64,000 bases of DNA from CAXBMB01 sp052078155 (GCA_052078155.1 JBQJBP010000001.1:1302001-1366000), one strand, 5' to 3'; numbered from the stretch's first letter, positions 26,211 through 34,794 are shown. Notes: a model not told the origin generated them from the sequence alone. Translations and numbers: made by a program.

Positions 26211-27566
26211 ATGCGCAAGAAGCTCTTAACCAGTACAGCGGTTTTGCCCTTTGTACTTCTGGCCGGTGCCACCATGGGAACGGCCACTCTGGTCATGGCG
26301 GTCTGCGCGCCGGTTGCCAGAGCCTCCTGCGCCCCCAGCGCGGTCAAGAACCCCTGTAACCCCTGCGCCGCTGCAAACCCTTGCGCCGCCAAAAATCCCT
26401 GCGCGGCCAGCAATCCCTGTGCAGCCAATCCTTGCGCGGCCAAGAACCCTTGCAGTCCCTGCAATCCTTGTGCGGCCAACCCCTGCGCCGCCAAGAACCC
26501 CTGCAATCCCTGCAATCCCTGCAATCCTTGTGCGGCAAATCCCTGCGCCGCCAAGAACCCCTGCAATCCTTGTGCGGCAAACCCCTGCGCCGCAAATCCC
26601 TGTGCGGCAGGCAATCCCTGTAATCCCTGCAACCCCTGCGCTGCGTCAGCCGGGGCTGTCAGCACGGCCTGCTATGTCCCGCGTCTGAAAGCCGCCGCTC
26701 ACAATCCCTGTGCGGCTAAAAACCCCTGCGCGGCAAATCCCTGTGCCGCAAACCCCTGTGCTGCCAAGAGCCCTTGCAGCCCCTGCAACCCCTGCGCGGC
26801 AAAGAACCCCTGTAATCCTTGCGCAGCGAACCCCTGTGCCGCGAACGCCTGCAGCCCTTGTAATCCTTGTGCGGCAAATCCCTGCGCCGCCAAGAATCCG
26901 TGCGCCGTGGCCAATGCCTGCAACCCCTGCGCGGCTAAAAATCCCTGCAATCCTTGTGCAGCGAACCCCTGCGCCGCAAAGAACCCCTGCAATCCCTGTG
27001 CAGCGGCCAACCCCTGTGCGGCCAATCCCTGCGGACCTTGCAGCCCCTGCGGCGCGGCCTCTCTTCCAGAGCTGAGCGATGCAGAGGCACTGGCCCTGTT
27101 CGATTGCATCAACAAGGAAATGCAGGCGGCTTATGCCAAGTCTGACAATCCGCTGGCCGCCAGCTATGCCTCCTGGCAGTACTACTCCAAACAGCCCTAC
27201 CAGTCGGGCACCCATGGCGAACGCTATGTGGTCAACCAGGGCAATGCTTTGGCCAGGGCCTACGGTAACTTTGAAAGCGCCGGCGAAATGCCCGTCGGTG
27301 CGGCCCTGGCCAAGCCCAGCTTCACCGCTTCTCCAGGCGGGTATGGGGCCGTTGGTCCCCTGTTCCTGATGGAGAAGATGGCAGCGGGCTTTAACGCCGA
27401 CAGCGGCGACTGGCGCTACACCATGATCATGCCGTCAGGTCAGGTGGTGGGCACCACCAACGGACCGGGCAGTGCCAATGTCACCTTCTGCGCCGACTGC
27501 CACATGGCGGTTGATGAGGAGCAGGACTCGCTCTTCTTCCTGCCGGAAGAATACCGCACCCGGTAA
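26211..27566 (+). CDS. Cytochrome P460 protein with giant Cys-rich repeat domain
   Basis: The 451-residue protein starts MRKKLLTSTAV with a signal peptide. Residues about 35-285 are almost entirely built from NPC, AANPC, AAKNPC and SPC units carrying about 50 cysteines, broken once by a short segment containing YVPRLKAAAH. The last 165 residues form a P460 domain much like the neighbour's: SWQYYSKQPYQSGTHGERYV, GAALAKPSF, GPLFLMEKM, GDWRYTMIMP and heme site CADCH (C427-H431), then DSLFFLPE. Export to the periplasm is expected. The cysteine density suggests metal binding or disulfide cross-linking (inference). ATG 26211 is preferred over the upstream in-frame start because it begins a canonical signal peptide. 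Confidence 0.85.
   Translation: MRKKLLTSTAVLPFVLLAGATMGTATLVMAVCAPVARASCAPSAVKNPCNPCAAANPCAAKNPCAASNPCAANPCAAKNPCSPCNPCAANPCAAKNPCNPCNPCNPCAANPCAAKNPCNPCAANPCAANPCAAGNPCNPCNPCAASAGAVSTACYVPRLKAAAHNPCAAKNPCAANPCAANPCAAKSPCSPCNPCAAKNPCNPCAANPCAANACSPCNPCAANPCAAKNPCAVANACNPCAAKNPCNPCAANPCAAKNPCNPCAAANPCAANPCGPCSPCGAASLPELSDAEALALFDCINKEMQAAYAKSDNPLAASYASWQYYSKQPYQSGTHGERYVVNQGNALARAYGNFESAGEMPVGAALAKPSFTASPGGYGAVGPLFLMEKMAAGFNADSGDWRYTMIMPSGQVVGTTNGPGSANVTFCADCHMAVDEEQDSLFFLPEEYRTR
26320..27057 (+). repeat. Coding minisatellite: NPC/AANPC/AAKNPC units
   Basis: The DNA encoding the Cys-rich domain is made of AAYCCYTGYGC-like blocks in variable 9-, 15- and 18-bp units. Synonymous third-position changes are frequent (TGC/TGT, GCC/GCG/GCA, AAC/AAT) while the peptide is nearly constant. 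That pattern indicates old repeats kept under protein-level selection together with ongoing unit shuffling. Confidence 0.8.
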
Positions 27567-27574
27567 GTGCAATT

Positions 27575-27596
27575 GGGGGAGGTTTCGGCCTCCCCC
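27575..27596 (+). terminator. Hairpin after the Cys-rich P460 gene
   Basis: GGGGGAGG pairs with CCTCCCCC around a TTTCGG loop, 9 bp past the stop codon. No T-run follows, so it may terminate weakly or protect the 3' end. Confidence 0.5.
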
Positions 27597-27668
27597 AGCT
27601 GCCGTCTTGGGATGACCTGTCCCCTGTGACAAAGGCAAGACCAGGTTACAGCAGAAACGATTGAACGC

Positions 27669-28133
27669 ATGCACCACGCCCCTCTCTCCGCCACCGCCCT
27701 CGCTCTGGTGATCACTCTCACCGCCACTCCCCTGCGGGCGGACTATGCCAGGGCGGTGGAGCATCTGGACAACCACCGACTGGCCCAGGCCATTGTGGAG
27801 TTCAAGGCAGCCACCGCCGCCGGAGATCTGCGCGCCCAGGTCGCGCTGGCCGATCTGGCCCTGGCAGACCTGGTACCGGACCTGAGCCAGGCTGGCGCCA
27901 TCGCCCTTTTTCTGGATGCCGCCCAGCGGGGCGATGCGGTGGCCCAGTTGAACATCGGGGACTACTACGCCCGCGGGGCCCACGGCCTGCCCCGGGACCG
28001 GGTCAAAGCCTGGGTCTGGTTGAGCCGGGCCGCTGCCCAGGGCCGCATGTGGGCCGCACAACAACGCAGCCGCATCGAGCGCCTGATGACGGAAACAGAA
28101 CGGGCCGAAGCCAGCAAGCTACTGGAGAGCTGA
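27669..28133 (+). CDS. Exported SEL1-like repeat protein
   Basis: The 154-residue protein has a signal peptide ending near LRAD and then tetratricopeptide/SEL1-like helical pairs: ALFLDAAQRGDAVAQLNIGDYYARG and AWVWLSRAAAQGRMWAAQ carry the characteristic A-A-x-G-x-A spacing. Such small periplasmic proteins mediate protein-protein contacts. It lies about 100 bp after the Cys-rich cytochrome on the same strand, so an accessory role for that protein is possible, but nothing in the sequence proves it. The start ATG 27669 has no strong ribosome binding site. Confidence 0.75.
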   Translation: MHHAPLSATALALVITLTATPLRADYARAVEHLDNHRLAQAIVEFKAATAAGDLRAQVALADLALADLVPDLSQAGAIALFLDAAQRGDAVAQLNIGDYYARGAHGLPRDRVKAWVWLSRAAAQGRMWAAQQRSRIERLMTETERAEASKLLES

Positions 28134-28254
28134 GTCCCGGAAGCGCTGCGCCCTTAAGTCACTGAGACGCTAAGGCGTTGAGTTTTGAGGCCCTGAGACA
28201 GCAAGCCACCCAGCCTCCAAGCCACCGATCCGCCAAGCTCAGGCCCGGTAGGCA
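28134..28254. repeat. Degenerate short intergenic repeats
   Basis: Words such as CTGAGAC, TAAGGCGTTGAG and CAAGCCACC/CCAAGC recur every 14-17 bp between the SEL1 gene and the convergent methyltransferase gene. The array is too degenerate for a firm unit definition. Confidence 0.35.
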
Positions 28255-28989
28255 TCACCCCCGGGCGACCACCAGGCGGTACCCCAGGTCCAGATCTTCG
28301 CGGGTTAACAGCTCGCCATATTTGCGTTCCCAGCCGCCGCTTTCCAGATCCTGCGCCAGTCTGGCCAGTCCCTCCTCCAGCCGATTCATGGACCAGAAGC
28401 AGGAAATGGCGCTGCGCACGCGGGCGTCCAGATAGGCTGCGGGCCGTCGCCAGTAGCCGCCCAGAAAGCCGTCACTGCAATCGTGCGGCACCGGCACAGT
28501 GGTGATCTCCACCGGCCCCAGATGGGGGGCGTACGCGTTCAAACTGGGCATGTTGGCATCATCCAGGGAAATCAACTCGGGCAGGTAGTCGGCCAGCCAG
28601 AAGCCCTGGAAATCAGGATCGAAAGTCAGGATCACCACCGGCCCCCGCGCCACCCGCCGCAGTTCTCTGAGACCCCTGGCCTGATCGCTCCAGTGATGCA
28701 CGGTCAAGACAGCCATCACCGCATCAAAAGCCCCGCCCTCGAACGGCAAGTCCTCAGCAAAGCCCTGCACACAAGGAGCCGCCCCGGCCGGGCGTTGGGC
28801 AATCATCTTGGCGGAAGGCTCCAGCGCTGTCACCTGCCTGTCCCGGGGTTCATAGGACCCCGCGCCAGCGCCCACGTTCAGCACCGTCTCGGCAGACCCC
28901 AGCGCCGCCCCGATCCGCGCCGCAATGCGCGCATCCGGCCGCCTCAGATCCGCGTAGTTGATGCCGATGGTGTCATAGATGGCGGACAT
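28255..28989 (-). CDS. Class I SAM-dependent methyltransferase
   Basis: The 244-residue cytoplasmic protein has motif I VLNVGAGAGSYEP, an acidic residue at the end of the next strand (VTALEPSAKMIAQRP), motif II-like GAFDAVMAVLTVHHW and GPVVILTFDPDF, the order found in Methyltransf_11-type enzymes. The N-terminal IGINYADLRRPDARIA is typical of small-molecule or quinone/polyketide-like methylases in this group. The acceptor is unknown. It is convergent with the SEL1 gene and lies at the edge of the AT-rich interval that begins near 29030. Confidence 0.85.
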   Translation of the reverse strand: MSAIYDTIGINYADLRRPDARIAARIGAALGSAETVLNVGAGAGSYEPRDRQVTALEPSAKMIAQRPAGAAPCVQGFAEDLPFEGGAFDAVMAVLTVHHWSDQARGLRELRRVARGPVVILTFDPDFQGFWLADYLPELISLDDANMPSLNAYAPHLGPVEITTVPVPHDCSDGFLGGYWRRPAAYLDARVRSAISCFWSMNRLEEGLARLAQDLESGGWERKYGELLTREDLDLGYRLVVARG

Positions 28990-29188
28990 GGGCGTTCCTG
29001 GCAGTGAAGAGGAAGGAAAAGTAGAATTTCGTTAACTCCCCTCGTAAATCAAACTCATGTGGGAGATAACAAAGCGATTGCTACTCACTTGTGGTTTTTT
29101 GTTAAGATTATCACTTTTTTTCAAACTCATAGATTTCAGAAAATGATAAACTAGGAACCCGTTTGAATTCATCTTTTTCAAAAACAAC

Positions 29189-29554
29189 ATGAGAAAATTG
29201 CTTCATAAAATCAGGCATCTTGTGAGTGCTCCACGGATTGATATACAGAGTTTGCTCCCGGACGGAGCGCGAAGATCCCCTCTCCTTTGCGGACCTTCAA
29301 GCGCTGCTGGCAGAACGACCAAACTGATCAAACTTGAATACGTGAAGATCCCCGTCACCAGCGGGACCCCCGAGAACTTCTATCTGTCCGTGGAGGAAGA
29401 GAGCTTCGAGCTCGATGCCAACAGCTTTGCTGTGATCCAGAAATTGATGAAGGGCGCTCCGGTCCTCATTACCGCCGACAAGGCCCTGAAGCCCGACACA
29501 ACAACCCGGCTGCGAGCCCCCTACAAGCACCAAGTTCTGGAACTTATTGAGTAG
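29189..29554 (+). CDS. Small hypothetical protein at the edge of the AT-rich island
   Basis: The family is not recognised. The 121-residue frame starts ATG 29189 in AT-rich DNA with a basic N-terminus (MRKLLHKIRHL), passes a low-complexity stretch, and from about residue 45 looks well folded: KLIKLEYVKIPVTSG, YLSVEEESFELDANSFAVIQ and ITADKALKP. The second half has codon use like the chromosome, unlike the first 20 codons, so the true gene may start later or be a truncated remnant. It stands alone and points toward darG on the opposite strand. Confidence 0.45.
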   Translation: MRKLLHKIRHLVSAPRIDIQSLLPDGARRSPLLCGPSSAAGRTTKLIKLEYVKIPVTSGTPENFYLSVEEESFELDANSFAVIQKLMKGAPVLITADKALKPDTTTRLRAPYKHQVLELIE

Positions 29555-29647
29555 CACAAGCTGGTCGTTTTGATACTTGCTGTATTGTTTCTGCTGTATG
29601 GTTTGCGTAAGACCAATTGTGCACAGACTGCTTAGCATAGGCGACAA

Positions 29648-30688
29648 TCAGTGTATCAAACCATCACTTTCCAATCGATCATATGCAGCCTGAATTACTT
29701 CTGGGCTAAAATTGTTACCCTTTTGCACAGTCCAGTCTTGCATTGCTTCAATTACCAATTTGACTGAATTTGCGTTCCCTTCAGAAGTTAAAAAATGCAC
29801 TGAAGATAGCAACTCCATTCCATAAGGACTTTCATAACCATTCACCAAACGATCAAGACGTTTGATCACATCCATAGACGTGCTCAATCCATTGTTCGCC
29901 AAAAACTCTTCCGCTTGAGAGTAACCACTTGGAGATATGTTGATCTTCCTGTCATCTGAGCTATATCCGGTTAGAAGTCCTTGTTTTTCCATCGCCAAAA
30001 AAGCCTTTTTTAGCGTATCCGAATATGGACCATACTGATTCCTTAAGAAAACCAGATTGTATTTAACACCAAGTGCTTGCAAAAAATAAACTAGCTTTTG
30101 AGTGACTATTCTTGTCAAACTTCCACCAAAGTACTTTTCAAATTCACACGCAGTCTTGAGCAAAACAGCACGTTCGAAAGTCATCTTAGTCAGAGGACCT
30201 TCATGTTCAGGTTTTTGGTTACTGTAGAATGGTTCCAAGACAATAAAGTCAATACCTTCAACTGCAGAGAGCTTAGACTCAATCAGCGGCTTTACAACTT
30301 TCCATTCTAGCCCACCATTTCCACACCCCAGTGGAGGCAACGCAACAGATTTGATTTGATGATTTCGCAGTTGATCAATGAAATCATCTAAACCATCTGA
30401 GATGTACTCAACTTTTGATTTTGATCGCCAATGGTCTTTCGTTGGAAAGTTAATAAGAAACTTTGGACCATTTTCGGTAAACATATCCCTGTTTTCGAAA
30501 ACAAACATCTTCCCTGGCTTGAGTCTCTTTTCCTCACAAGCTATACGATATTGTTCAAAATTCTCTGGCCAGCGTTTCTTGAATTCAAGCGCAACACCCT
30601 TCCCCATCACTCCTACACAATTCACGGTGTTAACGATGGCTTCAGTTGGCTCAGAAAACAAATTGCCGTTTTTGAAAATCAAGGCCAT
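29648..30688 (-). CDS. darG: DarG-type macrodomain antitoxin (DNA ADP-ribosyl glycohydrolase)
   Basis: Residues 1-155 are a macrodomain: FKNGNLFSEPTEAIVNTVN, the loop GVMGKGVALEFK and LPPLGCGNGGLEW form the ADP-ribose pocket. Residues about 180-346 form the second DarG domain that binds the toxin. DarG removes ADP-ribose from thymidines modified by DarT and blocks the toxin. The family length (about 350) matches. ATG 30688 overlaps the darT stop by one base in TAATG, indicating coupled translation; the longer start at 30700 would reach into darT. The gene is distinctly AT-rich relative to its neighbours, a sign of horizontal acquisition. Confidence 0.88.
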   Translation of the reverse strand: MALIFKNGNLFSEPTEAIVNTVNCVGVMGKGVALEFKKRWPENFEQYRIACEEKRLKPGKMFVFENRDMFTENGPKFLINFPTKDHWRSKSKVEYISDGLDDFIDQLRNHQIKSVALPPLGCGNGGLEWKVVKPLIESKLSAVEGIDFIVLEPFYSNQKPEHEGPLTKMTFERAVLLKTACEFEKYFGGSLTRIVTQKLVYFLQALGVKYNLVFLRNQYGPYSDTLKKAFLAMEKQGLLTGYSSDDRKINISPSGYSQAEEFLANNGLSTSMDVIKRLDRLVNGYESPYGMELLSSVHFLTSEGNANSVKLVIEAMQDWTVQKGNNFSPEVIQAAYDRLESDGLIH

Positions 30689-31404
30689 TAGAAATAGCAC
30701 CCTCGATTAACCAAAACTGGAATATCCCAAGATGAAGCAGTCATAAAATCATCCACTTCCTTTTTAAGAGATTCTGTTTTCACAACAATACAGTCAACAA
30801 ATTCGAGCGGCAATTGGTCCCGTACTAAAAATTCAGCCATCCTTTGCCGAGAACGATTCTGATGTTTTTCAGGATTATCTCTATCATGAAACCATCCGCA
30901 AACACCATTGTATCCTATCTCAGGAATACTGCCCACAATTGGCTCATCATCGAACAAACTCCAATTAACATGTGATTCTAACGTACCCAAATCATTTTGA
31001 TAACTTGGCAGTGGGGCAAGTGAATTGCATGCCAAATCACTAAAAAAGTATTGTAGATCGCTACCTACGAAATTCTCTGTTTTACAAACAAAAAAAATTC
31101 GGTTGTCCATAGTAGCTCGTCCAAGAACTTCACCACTAGGTGCCTTTAAATCCACTTTGTTCATGTGGATAGCGTAAGCCATCGCAGTTATCGGGGAAAA
31201 ATAAAAAGGAACATAATCATTAACGACGCTATCATTCGATACTCTCATTGCATCTTCATTACGCCGGTTTACAATACTTGAATAAGAAGTCTGATGGCAC
31301 AACTGCGGGTGAGGATGATTCTTAGATCGAAGTTCCCCATCATTGAGAAACAGAACCAAATCCTTGTAGTATGTCATTCTAAAAATGCATCTTTTGGGCA
31401 TCAT
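30688..31404 (-). CDS. darT: DarT-type toxin, ssDNA thymidine ADP-ribosyltransferase
   Basis: The 238-residue protein fits the DarT (DUF4433) family. It opens CIFRMTYYKDLVLFL, has the NAD-site Arg region SSIVNRRNEDAMR, FYFSPITAMAYAIHMNK in the ADP-ribosylating loop region, and a late Glu in RQRMAEFLVRDQLP (about E191), the position of the catalytic glutamate. DarT attaches ADP-ribose to thymidine in single-stranded DNA, causing replication arrest; DarTG systems act as toxin-antitoxin and anti-phage modules. The frame is open to 31614 but the first 70 residues are the shadow of pgm; the ATGATG at 31404 gives the family-typical start. Coupled to darG downstream. Confidence 0.85.
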   Translation of the reverse strand: MMPKRCIFRMTYYKDLVLFLNDGELRSKNHPHPQLCHQTSYSSIVNRRNEDAMRVSNDSVVNDYVPFYFSPITAMAYAIHMNKVDLKAPSGEVLGRATMDNRIFFVCKTENFVGSDLQYFFSDLACNSLAPLPSYQNDLGTLESHVNWSLFDDEPIVGSIPEIGYNGVCGWFHDRDNPEKHQNRSRQRMAEFLVRDQLPLEFVDCIVVKTESLKKEVDDFMTASSWDIPVLVNRGCYF

Positions 31405-31454
31405 TTCAATATCCAAGCTCCGGACGACACTTAAAACCTGTTGCTCCCCTAAGA

Positions 31455-32867
31455 TCAGTGCCCAGCGTTCTCGGCGTCGAAGTCCGGCTGTTCCAGGCCG
31501 CTGGCGACGATCTGCTCCGCCAGGCTGGCTTTCAGGCGTTCCAGCCCCTCTTGCGTCTTTGACTCGCAGCGGGCGACCAGCACGGCCTGGGTGTTGGAGG
31601 CGCGCAGCAGCCACCAGCCATCTTCGGTCTGCACGCGCACGCCGTCGATGGCATTGACGTTGGCACCCGCGGCTTCCAGGCGGGTTTTGACTTCTTCAAC
31701 CACTTCAAACTTGCGCTCTTCCGTGCAGTTGAAGCGCAGTTCGGGCGTATTGACCAGCTTGGGCAGGCTGTCCAGGAAGGAGGCCAGCGTGCCGCCCCAG
31801 ACTTTCAGGGCATTGGCAAGACGGATGGCGGCGTAGAGGCCGTCGTCGTGGCCGTAGAAGCCGTCGGCAAAGAAGATGTGGGCGGACATTTCCCCGGCAA
31901 AGGGTGAGCCCAGCTCAGCCATCTTGGCTTTGATGAGGGAGTGGCCGGTTTTGTACATGTAGGGCTTGCCACCCAGCTCAGCGATGCCGTCGTAGAGCAC
32001 CTGGCTGGCCTTGACATCAGAGATCAGGGTAGCGCCGGGATGGCGGGTCAACACATCACGGGCCAGCAGCAGCATGATCTGATCGCCCCAGAGCACCCGG
32101 CCTTGGCCGTCCACCACACCCAGACGGTCCCCGTCGCCATCAAAGGCCACGCCGAAATCACAGCCCTCTTCGGCCACCCTGGCCTTCAGATCCACCAGGT
32201 TCTTTTCCACGGTGGGATCGGGATGGTGGTTGGGGAAGTTGCCGTCAATCTCTTCAAACAGCAGATGGTGGGTGCCGGGCAGCTTGTCGGTGATGCGGCG
32301 CATGGCCTCCCCGGCTGCGCCATTGCCTGCGTCCCAGGCGATCTTGAGATCCCGGTCGCCGGTAAAATCGCGCACCAGACGGTCCACATAGCGGTCCATC
32401 AGGTCCAGCTTTTCCTCGCTGCCATCGCCGCGCACAAAGTTGCCCTGCTCAGCCAGCGGCCCCAGGTCATAGATCTGCTGGCCGTAAGCGGCTTTCTTGC
32501 CATAGACCAGCTTAAAACCGTTGTAGTTGGGCGGGTTGTGGGACCCGGTGATCATGATGCCGCCGTCGCAGTTGGCTTCATGGACGGCAAAGTAGAGCAG
32601 CGGCGTGGGGCCCAGACCGACGCGCACCACATGCAGACCGGTGGACATCAGGCCTTCGACCAGAGCGGCCTCCAGGATCGGGGAGGAATGGCGTCCGTCA
32701 TAGCCGACGGCCACGCGGGTGGCCTGATGGTCACGCACCAGCGTGGTGCCCACCGCCCGGCCCAGGGCCAGCGCATCGGCTTCAAACAGCGTCTCGTCAA
32801 CAATGCCACGGGCGTCGTATTCGCGCAGCAAGGTGGGGTGGAAGCTGTGGGCCAGATCGCTGTTCAT
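31455..32867 (-). CDS. Phosphomannomutase/phosphoglucomutase
   Basis: The 470-residue enzyme carries the alpha-D-phosphohexomutase signatures: catalytic phosphoserine S109 in TGSHNP, metal site DGDGDR (243-248), sugar loop near GEMSAHIFF and phosphate loop RASNTQAVLV near the C-terminus. The N-terminal FHPTLLREYDARG is typical of AlgC/ManB-type bifunctional enzymes acting on mannose- and glucose-phosphates. It supplies hexose-1-phosphate for the UDP-sugar enzymes encoded next to it. The ATG at 32867 follows the ugd terminator by about 45 bp, so it has its own promoter. darT starts 50 bp after its stop. Confidence 0.93.
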   Translation of the reverse strand: MNSDLAHSFHPTLLREYDARGIVDETLFEADALALGRAVGTTLVRDHQATRVAVGYDGRHSSPILEAALVEGLMSTGLHVVRVGLGPTPLLYFAVHEANCDGGIMITGSHNPPNYNGFKLVYGKKAAYGQQIYDLGPLAEQGNFVRGDGSEEKLDLMDRYVDRLVRDFTGDRDLKIAWDAGNGAAGEAMRRITDKLPGTHHLLFEEIDGNFPNHHPDPTVEKNLVDLKARVAEEGCDFGVAFDGDGDRLGVVDGQGRVLWGDQIMLLLARDVLTRHPGATLISDVKASQVLYDGIAELGGKPYMYKTGHSLIKAKMAELGSPFAGEMSAHIFFADGFYGHDDGLYAAIRLANALKVWGGTLASFLDSLPKLVNTPELRFNCTEERKFEVVEEVKTRLEAAGANVNAIDGVRVQTEDGWWLLRASNTQAVLVARCESKTQEGLERLKASLAEQIVASGLEQPDFDAENAGH

Positions 32868-32913
32868 GGTCTCGGTCTTTCTTGGTTTGAAACGCAGGCA
32901 GTCAAAAGCAAAA

Positions 32914-32939
32914 GGCCCCGGCTGCCTAAAGCCAGGGCC
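32914..32939 (-). terminator. Rho-independent terminator of ugd
   Basis: GGCCCCGGCT pairs with AGCCAGGGCC with one mismatch; on the minus strand TTTTGCTTTT follows the stem. It starts 14 bp after the ugd stop codon. Confidence 0.8.
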
Positions 32940-32952
32940 TGAAATGAGGTTG

Positions 32953-34275
32953 TCAGGAGGTTGGGCGCCCGACAGAGCAGTAGTTGAAGCCCGCCTCTTT
33001 CATTTCAGCAGGGTCATAGACGTTGCGCAGGTCGATGATGTCGGGGCTGTTCAGCAGCTCCTTCATGCGGGTGCGGTCCAGGTTGCGGAACTCGTTCCAC
33101 TCTGTCACCAGCGCCAGAGCATCGGCCCCCTGCATGGCGTCCCAGGCGTCTTCGCACCAGGTGACCCCGGGGATCATTTCCCTGGCCTCGGCCATGCCTT
33201 CGGGATCAAAGGCGCGGATGCTTGCCCCGGCTTCCTGCAGCATGGGCAGGATGACAAGCGAGGGGGAATCGCGCATGTCATCGGTGTTGGGTTTGAAGGT
33301 CACGCCCAGCACGGCAATGGTTTTGCCGGTCAGATCACCGCCCAGATGGTTGATGATCTTGCGGGCCATGTTGGCTTTACGGTCTTCATTCACCTCAACC
33401 ACCGTTTCCACCAGGCGGATGGGTTTGCCCACTTCCTGGGCGGTGCGGGTCAGCGCGAGCGTATCCTTGGGGAAGCAGGACCCGCCATAGCCGGGCCCGG
33501 CATGCAGGAACTTGCCGCCGATGCGGCCATCCAGACCGATGCCACGGGCCACCACCTGAACGTTGGCGCCCACCTCTTCACAGATGTCGGCGATTTCGTT
33601 GATGAAGGTGATCTTGGTCGCCAGGAAGGCATTGCCGGCGTACTTGATCAGCTCCGAGGTTTCCAGGGTGGTGAAGAGGATCGGCGTTTCGTTGATGAAG
33701 AGCGGGCGGTAGAGCTCGCGCATCACTTCCTGGGCCTTGTCGCCGGCGGTGCCGATCACCACCCGGTCGGGCCTCATGAAGTCTTCAATGGCAGAGCCTT
33801 CACGCAGGAACTCGGGGTTAGAGACCACATCCCAGTCCACCCCTTCGGTCAGGTCCGGGCGGGTTCTGGTGATGATTTCGGCCACCTTGCGGCCGGTGCC
33901 AACGGGAACGGTGGATTTGGTCACCACAGCGGTGTAACCCTGCAGGTTCTGGGCGATTTCCTCTGCCGCGGCAAAAACGTAGGACAGATCGGCGTGACCA
34001 TCGCCCCGGCGCGAGGGCGTGCCCACGGCGATGAAAACGGCGTCAGACTGGCCCACCACTTCGGTCAGGTTGGTGGTGAATTTCAGGCGACCGGCCTCGG
34101 CATTGCTTTCCACCAGCTTATCCAGGCCCGGCTCAAAGATGGGGATTTCCCCCTGCAGCAGGCGTTCGATCTTTCCGGCGTCTTTATCAACGCAGACAAC
34201 ATCGGTTCCGAACTCGGAAAAACAGGCTCCAGAAACCAGTCCGACATAGCCGGTTCCGATCATCGAGATCCGCAT
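32953..34275 (-). CDS. ugd: UDP-glucose 6-dehydrogenase
   Basis: The 440-residue enzyme oxidises UDP-glucose to UDP-glucuronate with two NAD+. The N-terminal Rossmann motif is MIGTGYVGLVSG, the catalytic loop is GPGYGGSCFPKDT with nucleophile C267, and the C-terminal UDP-binding domain has the FKPNTDDMRDSPS loop. Length matches bacterial Ugd/TuaD proteins. With pgm and galU nearby it completes a glucose-phosphate to UDP-glucuronate route, probably for exopolysaccharide or lipopolysaccharide. About 520 bp separate it from galU upstream, so it is likely transcribed separately. Confidence 0.95.
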   Translation of the reverse strand: MRISMIGTGYVGLVSGACFSEFGTDVVCVDKDAGKIERLLQGEIPIFEPGLDKLVESNAEAGRLKFTTNLTEVVGQSDAVFIAVGTPSRRGDGHADLSYVFAAAEEIAQNLQGYTAVVTKSTVPVGTGRKVAEIITRTRPDLTEGVDWDVVSNPEFLREGSAIEDFMRPDRVVIGTAGDKAQEVMRELYRPLFINETPILFTTLETSELIKYAGNAFLATKITFINEIADICEEVGANVQVVARGIGLDGRIGGKFLHAGPGYGGSCFPKDTLALTRTAQEVGKPIRLVETVVEVNEDRKANMARKIINHLGGDLTGKTIAVLGVTFKPNTDDMRDSPSLVILPMLQEAGASIRAFDPEGMAEAREMIPGVTWCEDAWDAMQGADALALVTEWNEFRNLDRTRMKELLNSPDIIDLRNVYDPAEMKEAGFNYCSVGRPTS

Positions 34276-34794
34276 GAACTACTCCTCATCCCCGGGCGGC
34301 AGCGGGCCGCGCTCCAGGGCACCTTGGGTGGGTTAGAAAGCCGCTCTGTCCGGCTGGAAGAACGACAGTGATTGGCTTGTTTCCCAGGAACCGCGCCCTG
34401 AGTGTCTGAAAGAGGTTTCCCCTCGAAATTCAGGTGAACTGGCGTGCTGTACAGCCAAAGGGAAAAGCACCTCTTTTTGTACCCAGCGCCGGAGCAGAGT
34501 CAAACCGCTTTCACCGGGACCAACCGTAGGCGGACAATGCGCTGCGACCGGGCTGTCTTTCTCGTTTCCGGCAGGCCCCTGTCAGATGGCAGAAGCCAGA
34601 AAATCCAGATCCCTCAGCGTCATTTCTTCCGAGCAAGGTATCTTGAGCTTAATGCCCCTGTTACCGGGAACCGAACCCTGCGCTCTCCCCTTCTCCGGTT
34701 GGAGGATAGTCTCGCGTCAGCCGGCGCCACAATGTGACTCCAGCAAGACCAATTTGACTCTAGGCCAGCGTCCCCGGCAACAAAAGCGAATAGA
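34276..34794. other. 519-bp non-coding interval between galU and ugd
   Basis: No gene is supported; short overlapping frames on the plus strand lack protein character. The stretch must hold the ugd promoter and the galU 3' end. Near 34731-34762 is a degenerate right end of the 138-bp repeat. Confidence 0.55.
34731..34762 (+). repeat. Degenerate right-end fragment of the 138-bp repeat
   Basis: GTGACTCCA and CCAATTTGACTCTA match the last 32 bp of the full element with several changes. Only this terminus is recognisable. The fragment contains two GACTC (GANTC) sites. Confidence 0.5.

Noticed and set aside
26129..26665. Minus-strand frame rich in AAQGLQGF repeats
   Set aside because: It is the exact antisense of the NPC repeat array and inherits its periodicity; no independent start or family.
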